DNA of 5,277 nt from an uncultured Selenomonadaceae bacterium. GTDB taxonomy: Bacteria; Bacillota; Negativicutes; Selenomonadales; Selenomonadaceae. Shown one piece after another: positions 1-5,277 of the stretch (within the stretch, counting starts at the first letter, position 1; each line of letters opens with the position of its first letter). The notes beneath the pieces are model-generated. The model was not told the origin of the DNA and did no database searches. It saw only the letters and a program-made list of their open reading frames with translations. The stretch is taken from NCBI GenBank assembly GCA_905233965.1, contig CAJOFG010000131.1, forward strand, positions 1-5,277, in the 5' to 3' direction. The position numbers and the translations under genes are program-made.

Positions 1-1
1 C

Positions 2-322
2 AAATGGTCTAAACGAGATTTAATTGATGCAGTATTTTATCTCGTAGATTCAGGCTGTAAGTGGAGACAATTACCACACGATTTTCCTCCGGCTTTTACA
101 GTACACAGTTTTTATCGTCGTGCAAAACTCAGCGGACTTTGGGACAGAATTTTGCAGCATATGGTAAAAGTGACGCGGAAAAATGCTGGTCTTGAAGAAA
201 ATCCGATCGTCGCTCTTGTCGATTCACAAAGCGTTCAAAATTCTTCAGCAAGTGAACAATCCGGCTATGACGCAGGAAAAAAAAATTTGGAATCAAGCGA
301 CAAATTGCTACCGACAAAATAG
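2..322 (+). CDS. IS5-family transposase, upstream frame (orfA-like part), 5' partial
   Basis: This frame is open from the left edge and stops at TAG 320-322. It starts KWSKRDLIDAVFYLV, continues with the WRQLPHDFPP block and an FYRR segment typical of IS5-type DNA-binding N-termini, and carries the first catalytic Asp in VALVDSQSV (codon 221-223). Homology runs through GYDAGKK at about 266-283, directly on the A9 run at 277-285; beyond that the frame reads NLESSDKLL, which is not family-like, and soon stops. The rest of the catalytic domain is in the -1 frame, so the full transposase needs a frameshift at the A run. The start codon lies outside the window. The frame break could be programmed, a disabling mutation, or a homopolymer sequencing error. 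Confidence 0.8.
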   Translation, partial: KWSKRDLIDAVFYLVDSGCKWRQLPHDFPPAFTVHSFYRRAKLSGLWDRILQHMVKVTRKNAGLEENPIVALVDSQSVQNSSASEQSGYDAGKKNLESSDKLLPTK

Positions 323-678
323 GTTGTTTGTTGGCTGTTGTCGCTCACAAGGCAAATCAACACGATACAAAAATTGGAATTTGGGTTGCGGCTTTTGCAT
401 TTTTTATTTATTCGACGATAAAAAAATTTTGTGCTGACGGCGGTTATCGAAAAACTTTTATCGCTCAAGTTGAAGAATACTTGGGATTGGAAGTAGAAAT
501 CTCACAAAAAATCACTCCGCACGGTTGGCAGGTTATAAGTCCGCGTTGGGTAGTTGAACGGACTTTGGCTTGGCTGAACAATTCGCGTCGTCTCAGCAAA
601 AATTACGAATATTCAATGTCCTCAGCTGAAACTATGGTTAAAATTTCTCACATTCACACTTTACTCAATCGTTTATGA
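271..678 (+). CDS. IS5-family transposase, downstream frame (orfB-like catalytic part)
   Basis: The frame is open from 271 (an in-frame TGA precedes it at 268-270) to TGA 676-678. After a -1 shift at the A9 run the fused protein reads GYDAGKKKFGIKRQIATDKIG, which aligns without gap to IS5 transposases that have GKK..GIKRQIAVDT. Then follow LLAVVAHKANQHDTK, the second catalytic Asp in CADGGYRKTF (436-438), and WVVERTLAWLNNSRRLSKNYE with the catalytic Glu (556-558), ending ISHIHTLLNRL, the normal C-terminus. No other break is seen. A TTG at 328 could start a separate peptide, but no ribosome site precedes it and this would drop the GIKRQIA block. Expression as the second half of a frameshift product is more likely. 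Confidence 0.8.
   Translation, partial: RRKKKFGIKRQIATDKIGCLLAVVAHKANQHDTKIGIWVAAFAFFIYSTIKKFCADGGYRKTFIAQVEEYLGLEVEISQKITPHGWQVISPRWVVERTLAWLNNSRRLSKNYEYSMSSAETMVKISHIHTLLNRL
277..285 (+). promoter_or_regulatory. A9 slippery run, candidate -1 frameshift site of the transposase
   Basis: Nine consecutive A lie where the two transposase frames exchange. In the upstream frame the reading is GGA AAA AAA AAT, giving an A AAA AAA heptamer (277-283) that lets both tRNAs slip back one base. Re-reading from 283 enters the downstream frame as AAA TTT GGA ATC AAG and restores family homology with no lost or extra residue. Frameshifted expression is known for some IS5-family groups. Transcriptional slippage on A9 would have a similar result. 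A plain indel in a homopolymer cannot be excluded. Confidence 0.6.
296..345 (+). promoter_or_regulatory. Two-tier stem-loop downstream of the slippery run
   Basis: The outer stem pairs 296-303 (AGCGACAA) with 338-345 (TTGTCGCT), eight perfect pairs. The inner stem pairs 311-318 (CCGACAAA) with 327-334 (TTTGTTGG), eight pairs including one G-U. The apical loop is 319-326 and contains the zero-frame stop TAG 320-322. The structure begins ten bases after the A9 run, near the spacing used by stimulatory hairpins in programmed frameshifting. Pairing was found by eye; no energy was calculated. Confidence 0.45.
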
Positions 679-688
679 ACACATCCTC
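671..688 (+). repeat. Putative right terminal inverted repeat of the IS
   Basis: The 18 bases overlap the transposase stop codon and read, on the opposite strand, GAGGATGTGTTCATAAAC. IS5-family ends of this group commonly begin GAG and contain a TGTTC-type core close to the end of the transposase gene. The following TA (689-690) would suit a short TA-type target duplication. The left partner is outside the window, so this rests on position and resemblance only. Confidence 0.5.
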
Positions 689-724
689 TAAGAAAGAATT
701 TCCTCCTCGCGTCAGACGCGGTTA

Positions 725-892
725 ATGAAGAATGTTATTACTCCGCCGATGAAAAATCCGGAAGTTAAAGTAAACCGCAGTTGCTTAATTTGCAGCTTAC
801 GGGGGTTGAGATTGGTCAATGAATTTATTCCGCTCGTGATTTATGCGGCGAATATATTTCAAATTCGTCGGCTTTGTGATACAATTTCGTAA
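725..892 (+). CDS. Short ORF of 55 codons, doubtful
   Basis: ATG 725 to TAA 890-892 is open and encodes a 55-residue peptide beginning MKNVITPPMKNPEVK, with a cysteine pair (CLIC), and ending RRLCDTIS. I recognise no family. No Shine-Dalgarno sequence precedes ATG 725 or the in-frame ATG 749, and the proposed promoter of the helicase lies inside its 3' end. Its codons (CCG, GCG, GTT) resemble those of the chromosomal genes, so it may be a remnant of a gene cut by the IS, or a chance open frame. I see nothing else gene-like between 689 and 908. Confidence 0.15.
   Translation: MKNVITPPMKNPEVKVNRSCLICSLRGLRLVNEFIPLVIYAANIFQIRRLCDTIS
857..885 (+). promoter_or_regulatory. Candidate extended -10 promoter for the helicase operon
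   Basis: TACAAT at 880-885 matches the sigma-70 -10 consensus in five of six bases and is preceded by TG at 877-878 with one base between, an extended -10. A weak -35 candidate, TTTCAA (857-862, three of six), sits 17 bases upstream. Transcription would start near 892 and leave a leader of under 20 bases before ATG 909. This is a pattern match only. Confidence 0.4.
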
Positions 893-898
893 ATGATT

Positions 899-903
899 GG
901 AGG
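899..903 (+). promoter_or_regulatory. Ribosome binding site that fixes the helicase start
   Basis: GGAGG at 899-903 is five bases upstream of ATG 909. A longer reading from TTG 897 would put the start codon on top of this site, so ATG 909 is the better start; the protein then begins MASFKDLKV, where helicases of this family normally begin. Confidence 0.8.
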
Positions 904-908
904 TCATC

Positions 909-2168
909 ATGGCATCATTTAAAGATTTGAAAGTAAATCCGAAAGTTTGCGAACTGCTCAAAAAAAGCGGAATAATTTCACCGACTCCGGTACAGGAAAA
1001 AGTCATTCCCGCCGCACGAACCGGAAAAGATTTAATCGTTCGGGCGAAAACCGGGACCGGGAAAACTTTGGCATTTTTAATTCCGACAATCGAGCGGTTG
1101 AAAAAAATTCCCGTGACGCAAGCTTTGATAATCGCGCCGACAAGAGAATTGGCAATGCAAATTTCAAAAGTCGCGGCGGAACCGGCAAAAATTTCGGAAG
1201 TCGATTCGATTTTAATTTCAGGCGGCAAGGATATTTTCGAGGAAAAAAATAAACTTCGACGAACGCCGCAACTCATAATCGGAACGCCGGGAAGGTTACT
1301 TGACCACGTTAAGCGCGGAACGATTCAATTAAAAAACGTGAACAAAATTATTTTGGACGAAGCGGACGAACTTTTAAAACTCGGATTCATTGAGGACGTT
1401 GAAAATTTGATTCGCGAAACTGCCGGCGACAAACAACTTATACTTTGCTCCGCGACGATGCCGGACAGAATAAAACAACTTGCCGCAGAATTTATGAGTC
1501 GTCCGCAAGAAATTTTTATCGAACCGAAAACGGTGACGTTAAAAAACATTGAGCAAATTGTTTTAAAAACGAAACAAGACAAAAAATTTTCTCGCCTCGT
1601 CGAATTGCTCGAAAAAGAAAATCCGTATCTCGCAATAATTTTTTGCGGCAAAAAGGAAATTGTTTCGCGCCTGACTTTGGAACTTGCGAAGAAAAATTTT
1701 TCCGTCGATGAGTTGCACGGAGATTTGACGCAACAGCAGAGAAATTTTGTTATGAAAAAATTCCGTGACGCGAAAATTCAAATTCTCGTTGCAACCGATA
1801 TTGCCGCACGCGGTCTGGACATCGAAGGGATAACGCACGTCATAAGTTACGACATACCCCGCGACGTTGAAACTTACATTCACAGAATCGGCAGAACCGG
1901 ACGCGCCGGAAAAACCGGAATCGCGATAACTTTGGTCACGCCGGAGGAAACGGAAAAACTTCGCCGAATCGAAAGCGGAATCAAAAAACAAATTTCCGTT
2001 CGCCGCCCGGAAACGAAACACCCGCGCCGGAAACAATTTAAAATTACCGGCAAAAATTCTGTAAACAAAAACATTTCCGAAAAAAACGTCGGAAATAAAA
2101 AATTAACCGGAAAACAAATTCGCGCAAAGAAATCTGCGGCAAGAAATTTTTCCGGCAAGAAAAAATAA
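909..2168 (+). CDS. DEAD-box ATP-dependent RNA helicase
   Basis: The 419-residue protein is a cytoplasmic RNA helicase of superfamily 2, using ATP to unwind or remodel RNA duplexes and RNA-protein complexes. The motif set is complete: Q motif with F4 and PTPVQ 25-29; motif I AKTGTGKT 46-53; Ia PTRELA 77-82; Ib TPGR 126-129; II DEAD 150-153; III SAT 181-183; IV around IIFCG 243-247; V ARGLD 300-304; VI HRIGRTGR 325-332. The two RecA-like domains span about 1-205 and 215-355. The tail from about 356 is rich in Lys, Arg and Asn with repeated TGK/SGK elements, a likely unstructured RNA-binding extension; no DbpA-type C-terminal domain is seen. It resembles the CshA/RhlE/DeaD group, but I cannot assign a precise member, so ribosome assembly, mRNA decay or cold adaptation are all possible. 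The carbonic anhydrase gene follows after 25 bases. Confidence 0.95.
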   Translation: MASFKDLKVNPKVCELLKKSGIISPTPVQEKVIPAARTGKDLIVRAKTGTGKTLAFLIPTIERLKKIPVTQALIIAPTRELAMQISKVAAEPAKISEVDSILISGGKDIFEEKNKLRRTPQLIIGTPGRLLDHVKRGTIQLKNVNKIILDEADELLKLGFIEDVENLIRETAGDKQLILCSATMPDRIKQLAAEFMSRPQEIFIEPKTVTLKNIEQIVLKTKQDKKFSRLVELLEKENPYLAIIFCGKKEIVSRLTLELAKKNFSVDELHGDLTQQQRNFVMKKFRDAKIQILVATDIAARGLDIEGITHVISYDIPRDVETYIHRIGRTGRAGKTGIAITLVTPEETEKLRRIESGIKKQISVRRPETKHPRRKQFKITGKNSVNKNISEKNVGNKKLTGKQIRAKKSAARNFSGKKK

Positions 2169-2177
2169 TTTAACACG

Positions 2178-2183
2178 AAGGAG
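2178..2183 (+). promoter_or_regulatory. Ribosome binding site of the carbonic anhydrase gene
   Basis: AAGGAG at 2178-2183 lies ten bases before ATG 2194, inside the 25-base gap after the helicase stop. The gap has no visible terminator, which supports co-transcription with the helicase gene. Confidence 0.7.
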
Positions 2184-2193
2184 AGATTTTAAC

Positions 2194-2754
2194 ATGGCAT
2201 TGATTGACGAAATTTTGAACGCAAACGAAAAATTTTGTGCGAACCCTCCCGCCGATTATTCCGGCGAAGATTTGCACGAAAGCAAATTGCCGTCGAAAAA
2301 ATTGGCGATAGTAACCTGCATGGATACCCGGCTGGTAAATTTTTTGGAGCCGGCACTCGGTTTGTCACGCGGCGACGTGAAAGTTATCAAGACCGCCGGA
2401 AATTGTATCACCGGAATGTTTGACGCGACGATCCGGAGTTTGCTCGTCTGCATTTACGAACTCGGCGTGAACGAAATTGCAATTATCGGTCATCACGAAT
2501 GCGGAATGGCTAAAACGACTTCGGAGAGTTTGACCAAAGCCATGCTCGAACGCGGAATTTCCACCGGCGCGATTCGTATGGTTCACAAAGAAATGAAAGA
2601 GTGGGCTGACGGATTCAAACACCCGGAGGAGAACGTCAAGGAAACAGTCGAACATATCCGGTTTAATCCGCTCATTCCGAAAGAAGTCAAGGTACACGGT
2701 TTGATGTTCCATCCGCGCTCCGGAAAGTTGGAACTTTTGGTTCGCGGGGAGTAA
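2194..2754 (+). CDS. Beta-class carbonic anhydrase (small Cab-type)
   Basis: The 186-residue protein should interconvert CO2 and bicarbonate in the cytoplasm with a catalytic zinc. The zinc ligands of the beta class are visible: Cys42 in ITCMDTR-like TCMDTR (41-46), with the Asp44-Arg46 dyad, and His100 and Cys103 in GHHECGM (99-105). The KTAGN block (66-70) after GDVKVIK is also typical. The short length, the layout and the SPLIPE-like NPLIPKEVKVHGL block (158-170) resemble the archaeal Cab-type enzyme more than the longer plant or E. coli Can types. ATG 2194 has a good ribosome site. The DUF401 membrane protein starts only ten bases after the stop, so the two are probably co-expressed. CO2 supply for carboxylation or pH control are plausible roles; which applies is not shown by the sequence. 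Confidence 0.93.
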   Translation: MALIDEILNANEKFCANPPADYSGEDLHESKLPSKKLAIVTCMDTRLVNFLEPALGLSRGDVKVIKTAGNCITGMFDATIRSLLVCIYELGVNEIAIIGHHECGMAKTTSESLTKAMLERGISTGAIRMVHKEMKEWADGFKHPEENVKETVEHIRFNPLIPKEVKVHGLMFHPRSGKLELLVRGE

Positions 2755-2764
2755 TTTTTTCAAA

Positions 2765-3985
2765 ATGAATATTTTTTTGGATTTAATGCTCGTCATTACG
2801 ATAATTATTGTGATGCTCCGGTTTAAATTTCCAATCGGGGCTTGCATGATTGTCGGCGGGCTTTTTATTTGGCTGACACGTTCGGCGGAAGTTGCGAAAT
2901 TGGGTATCGCGTTCGTCGAAACTTTTTTGCTCACGCGCACCTACGATATAATTTTCGCGCTGTACTTCGTCATGTGTCTGGAAATCGAATTGCGCGTCAG
3001 CGGGATTTTAACCGATATGGTTCACTCCCTGCGGCGAACTTTTTCCGGCGTGAAAACTTTGCTCGCGATCATGCCGGCATTTTTGGGACTGCTCCCTTCC
3101 GTCGGCGGTGCAAGATTTTCCGCCCCGATAGTCGAAGAGTTGAGCGCGGATTTAAATTTGACGGCGGAGGACAAGTCGGCGATAAATTTTTGGTTCCGGC
3201 ACATTTTTGAATTTTCCAACCCGATAATTCCGGGAATGATTATGGCTTGCAGTATCGCCGGCGTGGACTTCGGAGAATTTCTGAAAAGTTTGTCTTGGGT
3301 GACGATAGTCGCATTTTCGGTCGGTCTGTTCGTTTTGATTCGCCCGATAAAAAATCCGCCGGAACCGGAAGATTCGGCGGACAAAAATTCTCACGAGAAA
3401 CAAAGTTTATTTTTGGCGTTCGGCTCAATGGCAACGATATTTTTAATCATCGTCCTGTTCAACCTGAACGCATCGACGGCAACATTTATCGTTATCGCGG
3501 CAATGTTCGTTATTTTGCGATTGGTGAAACGCCCGGTCGGATTCAAAGAAACTTTCGTCGGCGCGATCGATTTAAAAATGACGCTGAACATTTGCGGAAT
3601 TTTGTACTTCATTCAACTTTTGGAAGTCACGGACATTTTGTCTGAAATCGTTTCCGCATTTCACGCCTTGCCGCTCCCGATACCGGTCGTCATCGCTTGC
3701 ATTTCGTTCATCGTCGGAGTTTTAACCGGCTTGTCGCAAGGACACGTCGCAATAATCATGCCGATAGTCGCGGCGATGGGTGCGGGTGCCGGGCATTTGG
3801 ACTTGGCTTGCGTGGCAATGGTATTCGGTGCAGCCGGGCAAATGCTCACGCCCACACACGTTTGCTTAATCATCTCGGTTGACTACTTCAAAGCAAATTT
3901 ACTCAAAACGATTGAAAAACTTTTAATTTGTGAAATTTTGGTAACGACAATTTTCAGCGTTATCGCTTACCTTACTTGGAAGTGA
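2765..3985 (+). CDS. DUF401 family integral membrane protein, putative transporter
   Basis: This 406-residue polytopic inner-membrane protein has about ten hydrophobic segments and belongs to the DUF401 (AF0261-like) family, which as I recall is grouped with the ion-transporter superfamily of carboxylate and other anion carriers. Conserved features are LLPSVGGARFSAP (109-121), NFWFRHIFEF followed by SNPIIPG (141-157), TGLSQGHVAIIMPI (321-334) and TPTHVCLIISVDYF (362-375). The Gly/Pro-rich blocks in each half, split by a charged loop at about 194-213, fit an internally duplicated transporter fold with re-entrant hairpins. Substrate is unknown. ATG 2765 is ten bases after the carbonic anhydrase stop; the only SD-like stretch, GGGGAG at 2746-2751 inside that gene's end, is 13 bases away, so translation may be coupled. 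The stop at 3985 nearly touches the convergent cbiH gene. Confidence 0.88.
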   Translation: MNIFLDLMLVITIIIVMLRFKFPIGACMIVGGLFIWLTRSAEVAKLGIAFVETFLLTRTYDIIFALYFVMCLEIELRVSGILTDMVHSLRRTFSGVKTLLAIMPAFLGLLPSVGGARFSAPIVEELSADLNLTAEDKSAINFWFRHIFEFSNPIIPGMIMACSIAGVDFGEFLKSLSWVTIVAFSVGLFVLIRPIKNPPEPEDSADKNSHEKQSLFLAFGSMATIFLIIVLFNLNASTATFIVIAAMFVILRLVKRPVGFKETFVGAIDLKMTLNICGILYFIQLLEVTDILSEIVSAFHALPLPIPVVIACISFIVGVLTGLSQGHVAIIMPIVAAMGAGAGHLDLACVAMVFGAAGQMLTPTHVCLIISVDYFKANLLKTIEKLLICEILVTTIFSVIAYLTWK

Positions 3986-4055
3986 TTTTATTTTCGTAAC
4001 CGCGCGGGGTAATCATGAACCCGGCTTTCACGAAAGTTTTTGAATTTCCGATAAA
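3972..4055 (-). other. Out-of-frame C-terminal segment of CbiH
   Basis: Read on the minus strand in the frame starting at 4055, this stretch encodes FIGNSKTFVKAGFMITPRGY, then ENKITSK and a TAA stop at 3974-3972. That is the conserved end of CbiH/CobJ methyltransferases (IGNSKT...MITPRGY). It is not in frame with the main body of the gene, which instead continues YRKFKNFRESRVHDYPARLRK and stops at 3988. The segment is intact, so the frame change is either recent, a sequence error, or bypassed by frameshifting. The final bases overlap the end of the convergent DUF401 gene by 14. Confidence 0.8.
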
Positions 4056-4728
4056 CCAGAGAGAACATATTTATTTCCTCGTCGGTGAATTTTTCCAGCG
4101 TGGAAATAATTTTTTTCTCGTCCGCTCGTCCGGCATTGGTGACAATTCCGACGGGCGTATTTTTTTCCCGGTGTTCGAGTAAAATTTTTTGAACGTCCTC
4201 AATATTCGTGACGCGCTTTTTGCTTTTCGGATTGTACAGCGCGATGACGAAATCGCCTTCCGCCGCGCAACGAATCCGCTTTTTGATGAGGTCGAACGGC
4301 GTGAGCAAATCGCTTAAACTTATTACGGCGAAATCGTGCATCAGCGGCGCACCCAAAATTGCCGCCGCAGAATTTACCGCGGAAATTCCGGCGACCGTTT
4401 CAAATTCCGGGCGCGACTCTTCCGGCAAATCCAAAATCATGTCGATGACAAGACCCGCCATTCCGTAAATTCCGGCATCTCCGCTCGAAATTACCGCGAC
4501 GTTGAAATTTTTTTGTGCCTCATCAATCGCAAGTTTGGCGCGATCAATTTCCTGCATCATTCCGGTTGCGATAATTTTTTTCCCGGTGATAAGTTCCGGA
4601 ATAAGTTCAAGATAAGTTTTGTATCCGGCAATAACTTCGGCAGACTCAATCGCCGACTTTGCGCGCGGTGTCATGTCAAAAATATTTCCCGGTCCGATAC
4701 CGACGATTGAAATTTTTCCGCAATTCAT
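3988..4728 (-). CDS. cbiH: Precorrin-3B / cobalt-factor III C17-methyltransferase, apparent 3' frameshift
   Basis: CbiH (CobJ in the aerobic route) uses S-adenosylmethionine to methylate C-17 and contract the macrocycle in corrin synthesis, giving cobalt-precorrin-4 in the anaerobic path. Counting from ATG 4728, visible blocks are ISIVGIGPG (6-14), SSGDAGIYGMAG (81-92), GISAVNSAAAILGAPLMHDFAVIS (114-137) followed by LSDLLTPF, and ALYNPKSKKR (163-172), all typical of the family. After INMFSLV (219-225, bases 4074-4054) the family sequence continues in another frame (3972-4055), so as written the last residues are not family-like. ATG 4728 forms an ATGA overlap with the cbiG stop and has a GGGA just upstream; ATG 4737, three codons earlier, is an alternative without a ribosome site. 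Pairing with cbiG favours the anaerobic symbol cbiH over cobJ. Confidence 0.9.
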   Translation of the reverse strand: MNCGKISIVGIGPGNIFDMTPRAKSAIESAEVIAGYKTYLELIPELITGKKIIATGMMQEIDRAKLAIDEAQKNFNVAVISSGDAGIYGMAGLVIDMILDLPEESRPEFETVAGISAVNSAAAILGAPLMHDFAVISLSDLLTPFDLIKKRIRCAAEGDFVIALYNPKSKKRVTNIEDVQKILLEHREKNTPVGIVTNAGRADEKKIISTLEKFTDEEINMFSLVYRKFKNFRESRVHDYPARLRK

Positions 4729-5277
4729 TTTTCCCATATCAAAGCCACCGTTACTTTCTTTTCAAAATTGTTTTTCATAAGCGCAAATTTGCCTTTTTCG
4801 ACGCAACACAGAGCCGACGCTTCACAAACATTTCCGACACCGATAATTTTTTTCACGAAGTCCGATTCGTCCAGTTTGTACTCGGAAATTTTTTTCGCCA
4901 ACTCGTCCGCGTCGAAAAATTTTATTTCGCGTCCGACTTCTTCCGCAAAATTTAAGAGTCCTTCCTCGTCGCGTTTAACGTCGATTGTCGCAAAAAGTTT
5001 TATCCGTTCGACAGGTTGAGAAATTTTTTCGCAAGCCGATTTTACCGCACGAAAAATTTCTTCCTTCGACGTGCCGCGTCTGCAACCGATACCGCAAATC
5101 AAATTTCGCGGAACAAGATTCATTTTAAAATCTCCGGCGGTAAGAAAAACCGGTTCGCCGCGCAAAATTGCCGAATTTATTTTTTTTATCATTTCTTTCG
5201 GCTCCGGAATAAGTCCGAGTTTCCCGGCGAAAGCGTCCGCAGAAAATTTTTCCTCAACGTCGGTTGCCGTCGTGATA
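4725..5277 (-). CDS. cbiG: Cobalt-precorrin-5A hydrolase CbiG, 5' partial
   Basis: The frame is open to the right edge, so the gene's start is outside the window; the ATG at 5192 is internal, since family-like sequence (ITTATDVEEKFSADAFAGK) continues upstream of it. The 183 visible residues cover the end of the central region and the complete CobE-like C-terminal domain: GIGCRRGTSKEEI at 62-74, ATIDVKRDEEGLL at 96-108, GVGNVCEASAL at 146-156, ending VTVALIWEK. CbiG opens the delta-lactone of cobalt-precorrin-5A, releasing acetaldehyde, in anaerobic cobalamin synthesis in the cytoplasm. Its TGA (4727-4725) overlaps the ATG of cbiH by four bases, so the two are translated from one message and probably coupled. 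Further cbi genes are expected beyond the right edge. Confidence 0.93.
   Translation of the reverse strand, partial: ITTATDVEEKFSADAFAGKLGLIPEPKEMIKKINSAILRGEPVFLTAGDFKMNLVPRNLICGIGCRRGTSKEEIFRAVKSACEKISQPVERIKLFATIDVKRDEEGLLNFAEEVGREIKFFDADELAKKISEYKLDESDFVKKIIGVGNVCEASALCCVEKGKFALMKNNFEKKVTVALIWEK

Larger units (their letters stand above)
1..688 (+). mobile_element. IS5-family insertion sequence, right-hand part (left end outside window)
   Basis: The segment holds most of an IS5-family transposase read in two frames, followed ten bases after the stop by a plausible right terminal repeat. All three DDE residues are visible: Asp at 221-223 in VDSQS, Asp at 436-438 in CADGGYRK, and Glu at 556-558 in VVERTLAW. 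The WRQLP.DFPP block near the left edge is the usual N-terminal feature of this transposase group. Codon use is more mixed than in the genes to the right, which lean on CCG and GCG; this fits a mobile element of different origin. The left inverted repeat and the first part of the transposase are not in the window, so target duplication cannot be tested. The right boundary at 688 is inferred from the position of the repeat. Confidence 0.85.

Noticed and set aside
701..707. TCCTCCT as an anti-Shine-Dalgarno element that could mask GGAGG at 899-903
   Set aside because: The pairing is short and distant, and the proposed promoter starts transcription downstream of it, so it would not be in the main transcript.
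897..908. Upstream TTG start for the helicase giving four extra residues
   Set aside because: The TTG lies on the GGAGG ribosome site itself; ATG 909 has ideal spacing and matches the usual start of the family.
1563..2036. Long minus-strand open frames opposite the helicase, also seen opposite the carbonic anhydrase and DUF401 genes
   Set aside because: They show no recognisable family, have Phe/Arg/Ser-rich composition typical of antisense shadows, and lie opposite genes with complete conserved motifs.
2169..2193. Possible terminator or independent promoter between helicase and carbonic anhydrase
   Set aside because: The gap is only 25 bases and holds a ribosome site but no hairpin or promoter-like pair.
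4000..4007. CCGCGCGG palindrome near the convergent gene ends as a terminator
   Set aside because: It can form only a tiny stem without a proper loop and has no T tract on either side; it also lies within the 3' coding part of cbiH.
5190..5192. ATG as the real start of cbiG
   Set aside because: The frame stays open to the window edge and the upstream residues (ITTATDVEEKFS...) are CbiG-like, so the Met is internal and the gene is simply cut by the window.

Overview
The window looks like a piece of a bacterial chromosome. It is moderately AT-rich and dense in A/T homopolymers, and its chromosomal genes favour CCG, GCG, AAA and GAA codons. Anaerobic-type cobalamin genes, a small Cab-type beta-carbonic anhydrase and a DUF401 membrane protein together suggest an anaerobe, possibly a Negativicutes-like Firmicute. 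That placement is inference from gene content and style; no rRNA or other taxonomic marker is present.

Layout. Positions 1-688 hold the right-hand part of an IS5-family insertion sequence whose left end lies outside the window. Its transposase is split into two overlapping frames at a run of nine A, and the two halves join exactly as expected for a -1 frameshift; a two-tier stem-loop lies just downstream. A spacer of about 220 bases (689-908) carries a possible extended -10 promoter, one short ORF of doubtful status and a small palindrome. A plus-strand run follows: a DEAD-box RNA helicase (909-2168), a beta-carbonic anhydrase (2194-2754) and a DUF401 family membrane protein (2765-3985), with gaps of 25 and 10 bases, so probably one operon. 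Converging on it from the right on the minus strand are cbiH/cobJ (3988-4728) and the 3' part of cbiG (4725-5277, cut by the window edge), which overlap by an ATGA junction.

How the genes work together. cbiG and cbiH encode neighbouring steps of anaerobic corrin ring synthesis: CbiH contracts the ring and methylates C-17, and CbiG opens the resulting delta-lactone. The carbonic anhydrase and the DUF401 transporter-like protein are nearly abutting, which suggests but does not prove a shared role in handling CO2/bicarbonate or a carboxylate. The helicase is a general RNA-remodelling enzyme with a lysine-rich tail.

The most notable points are (1) the A9 slippery site plus stem-loop in the transposase, with the zero-frame stop in the apical loop, and (2) an apparent frameshift at the 3' end of cbiH: the conserved C-terminal segment (IGNSKT...MITPRGY) is still present in another frame and would end inside the 3' end of the convergent DUF401 gene. 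I saw no CRISPR array, tRNA, rRNA or convincing new multi-gene system.
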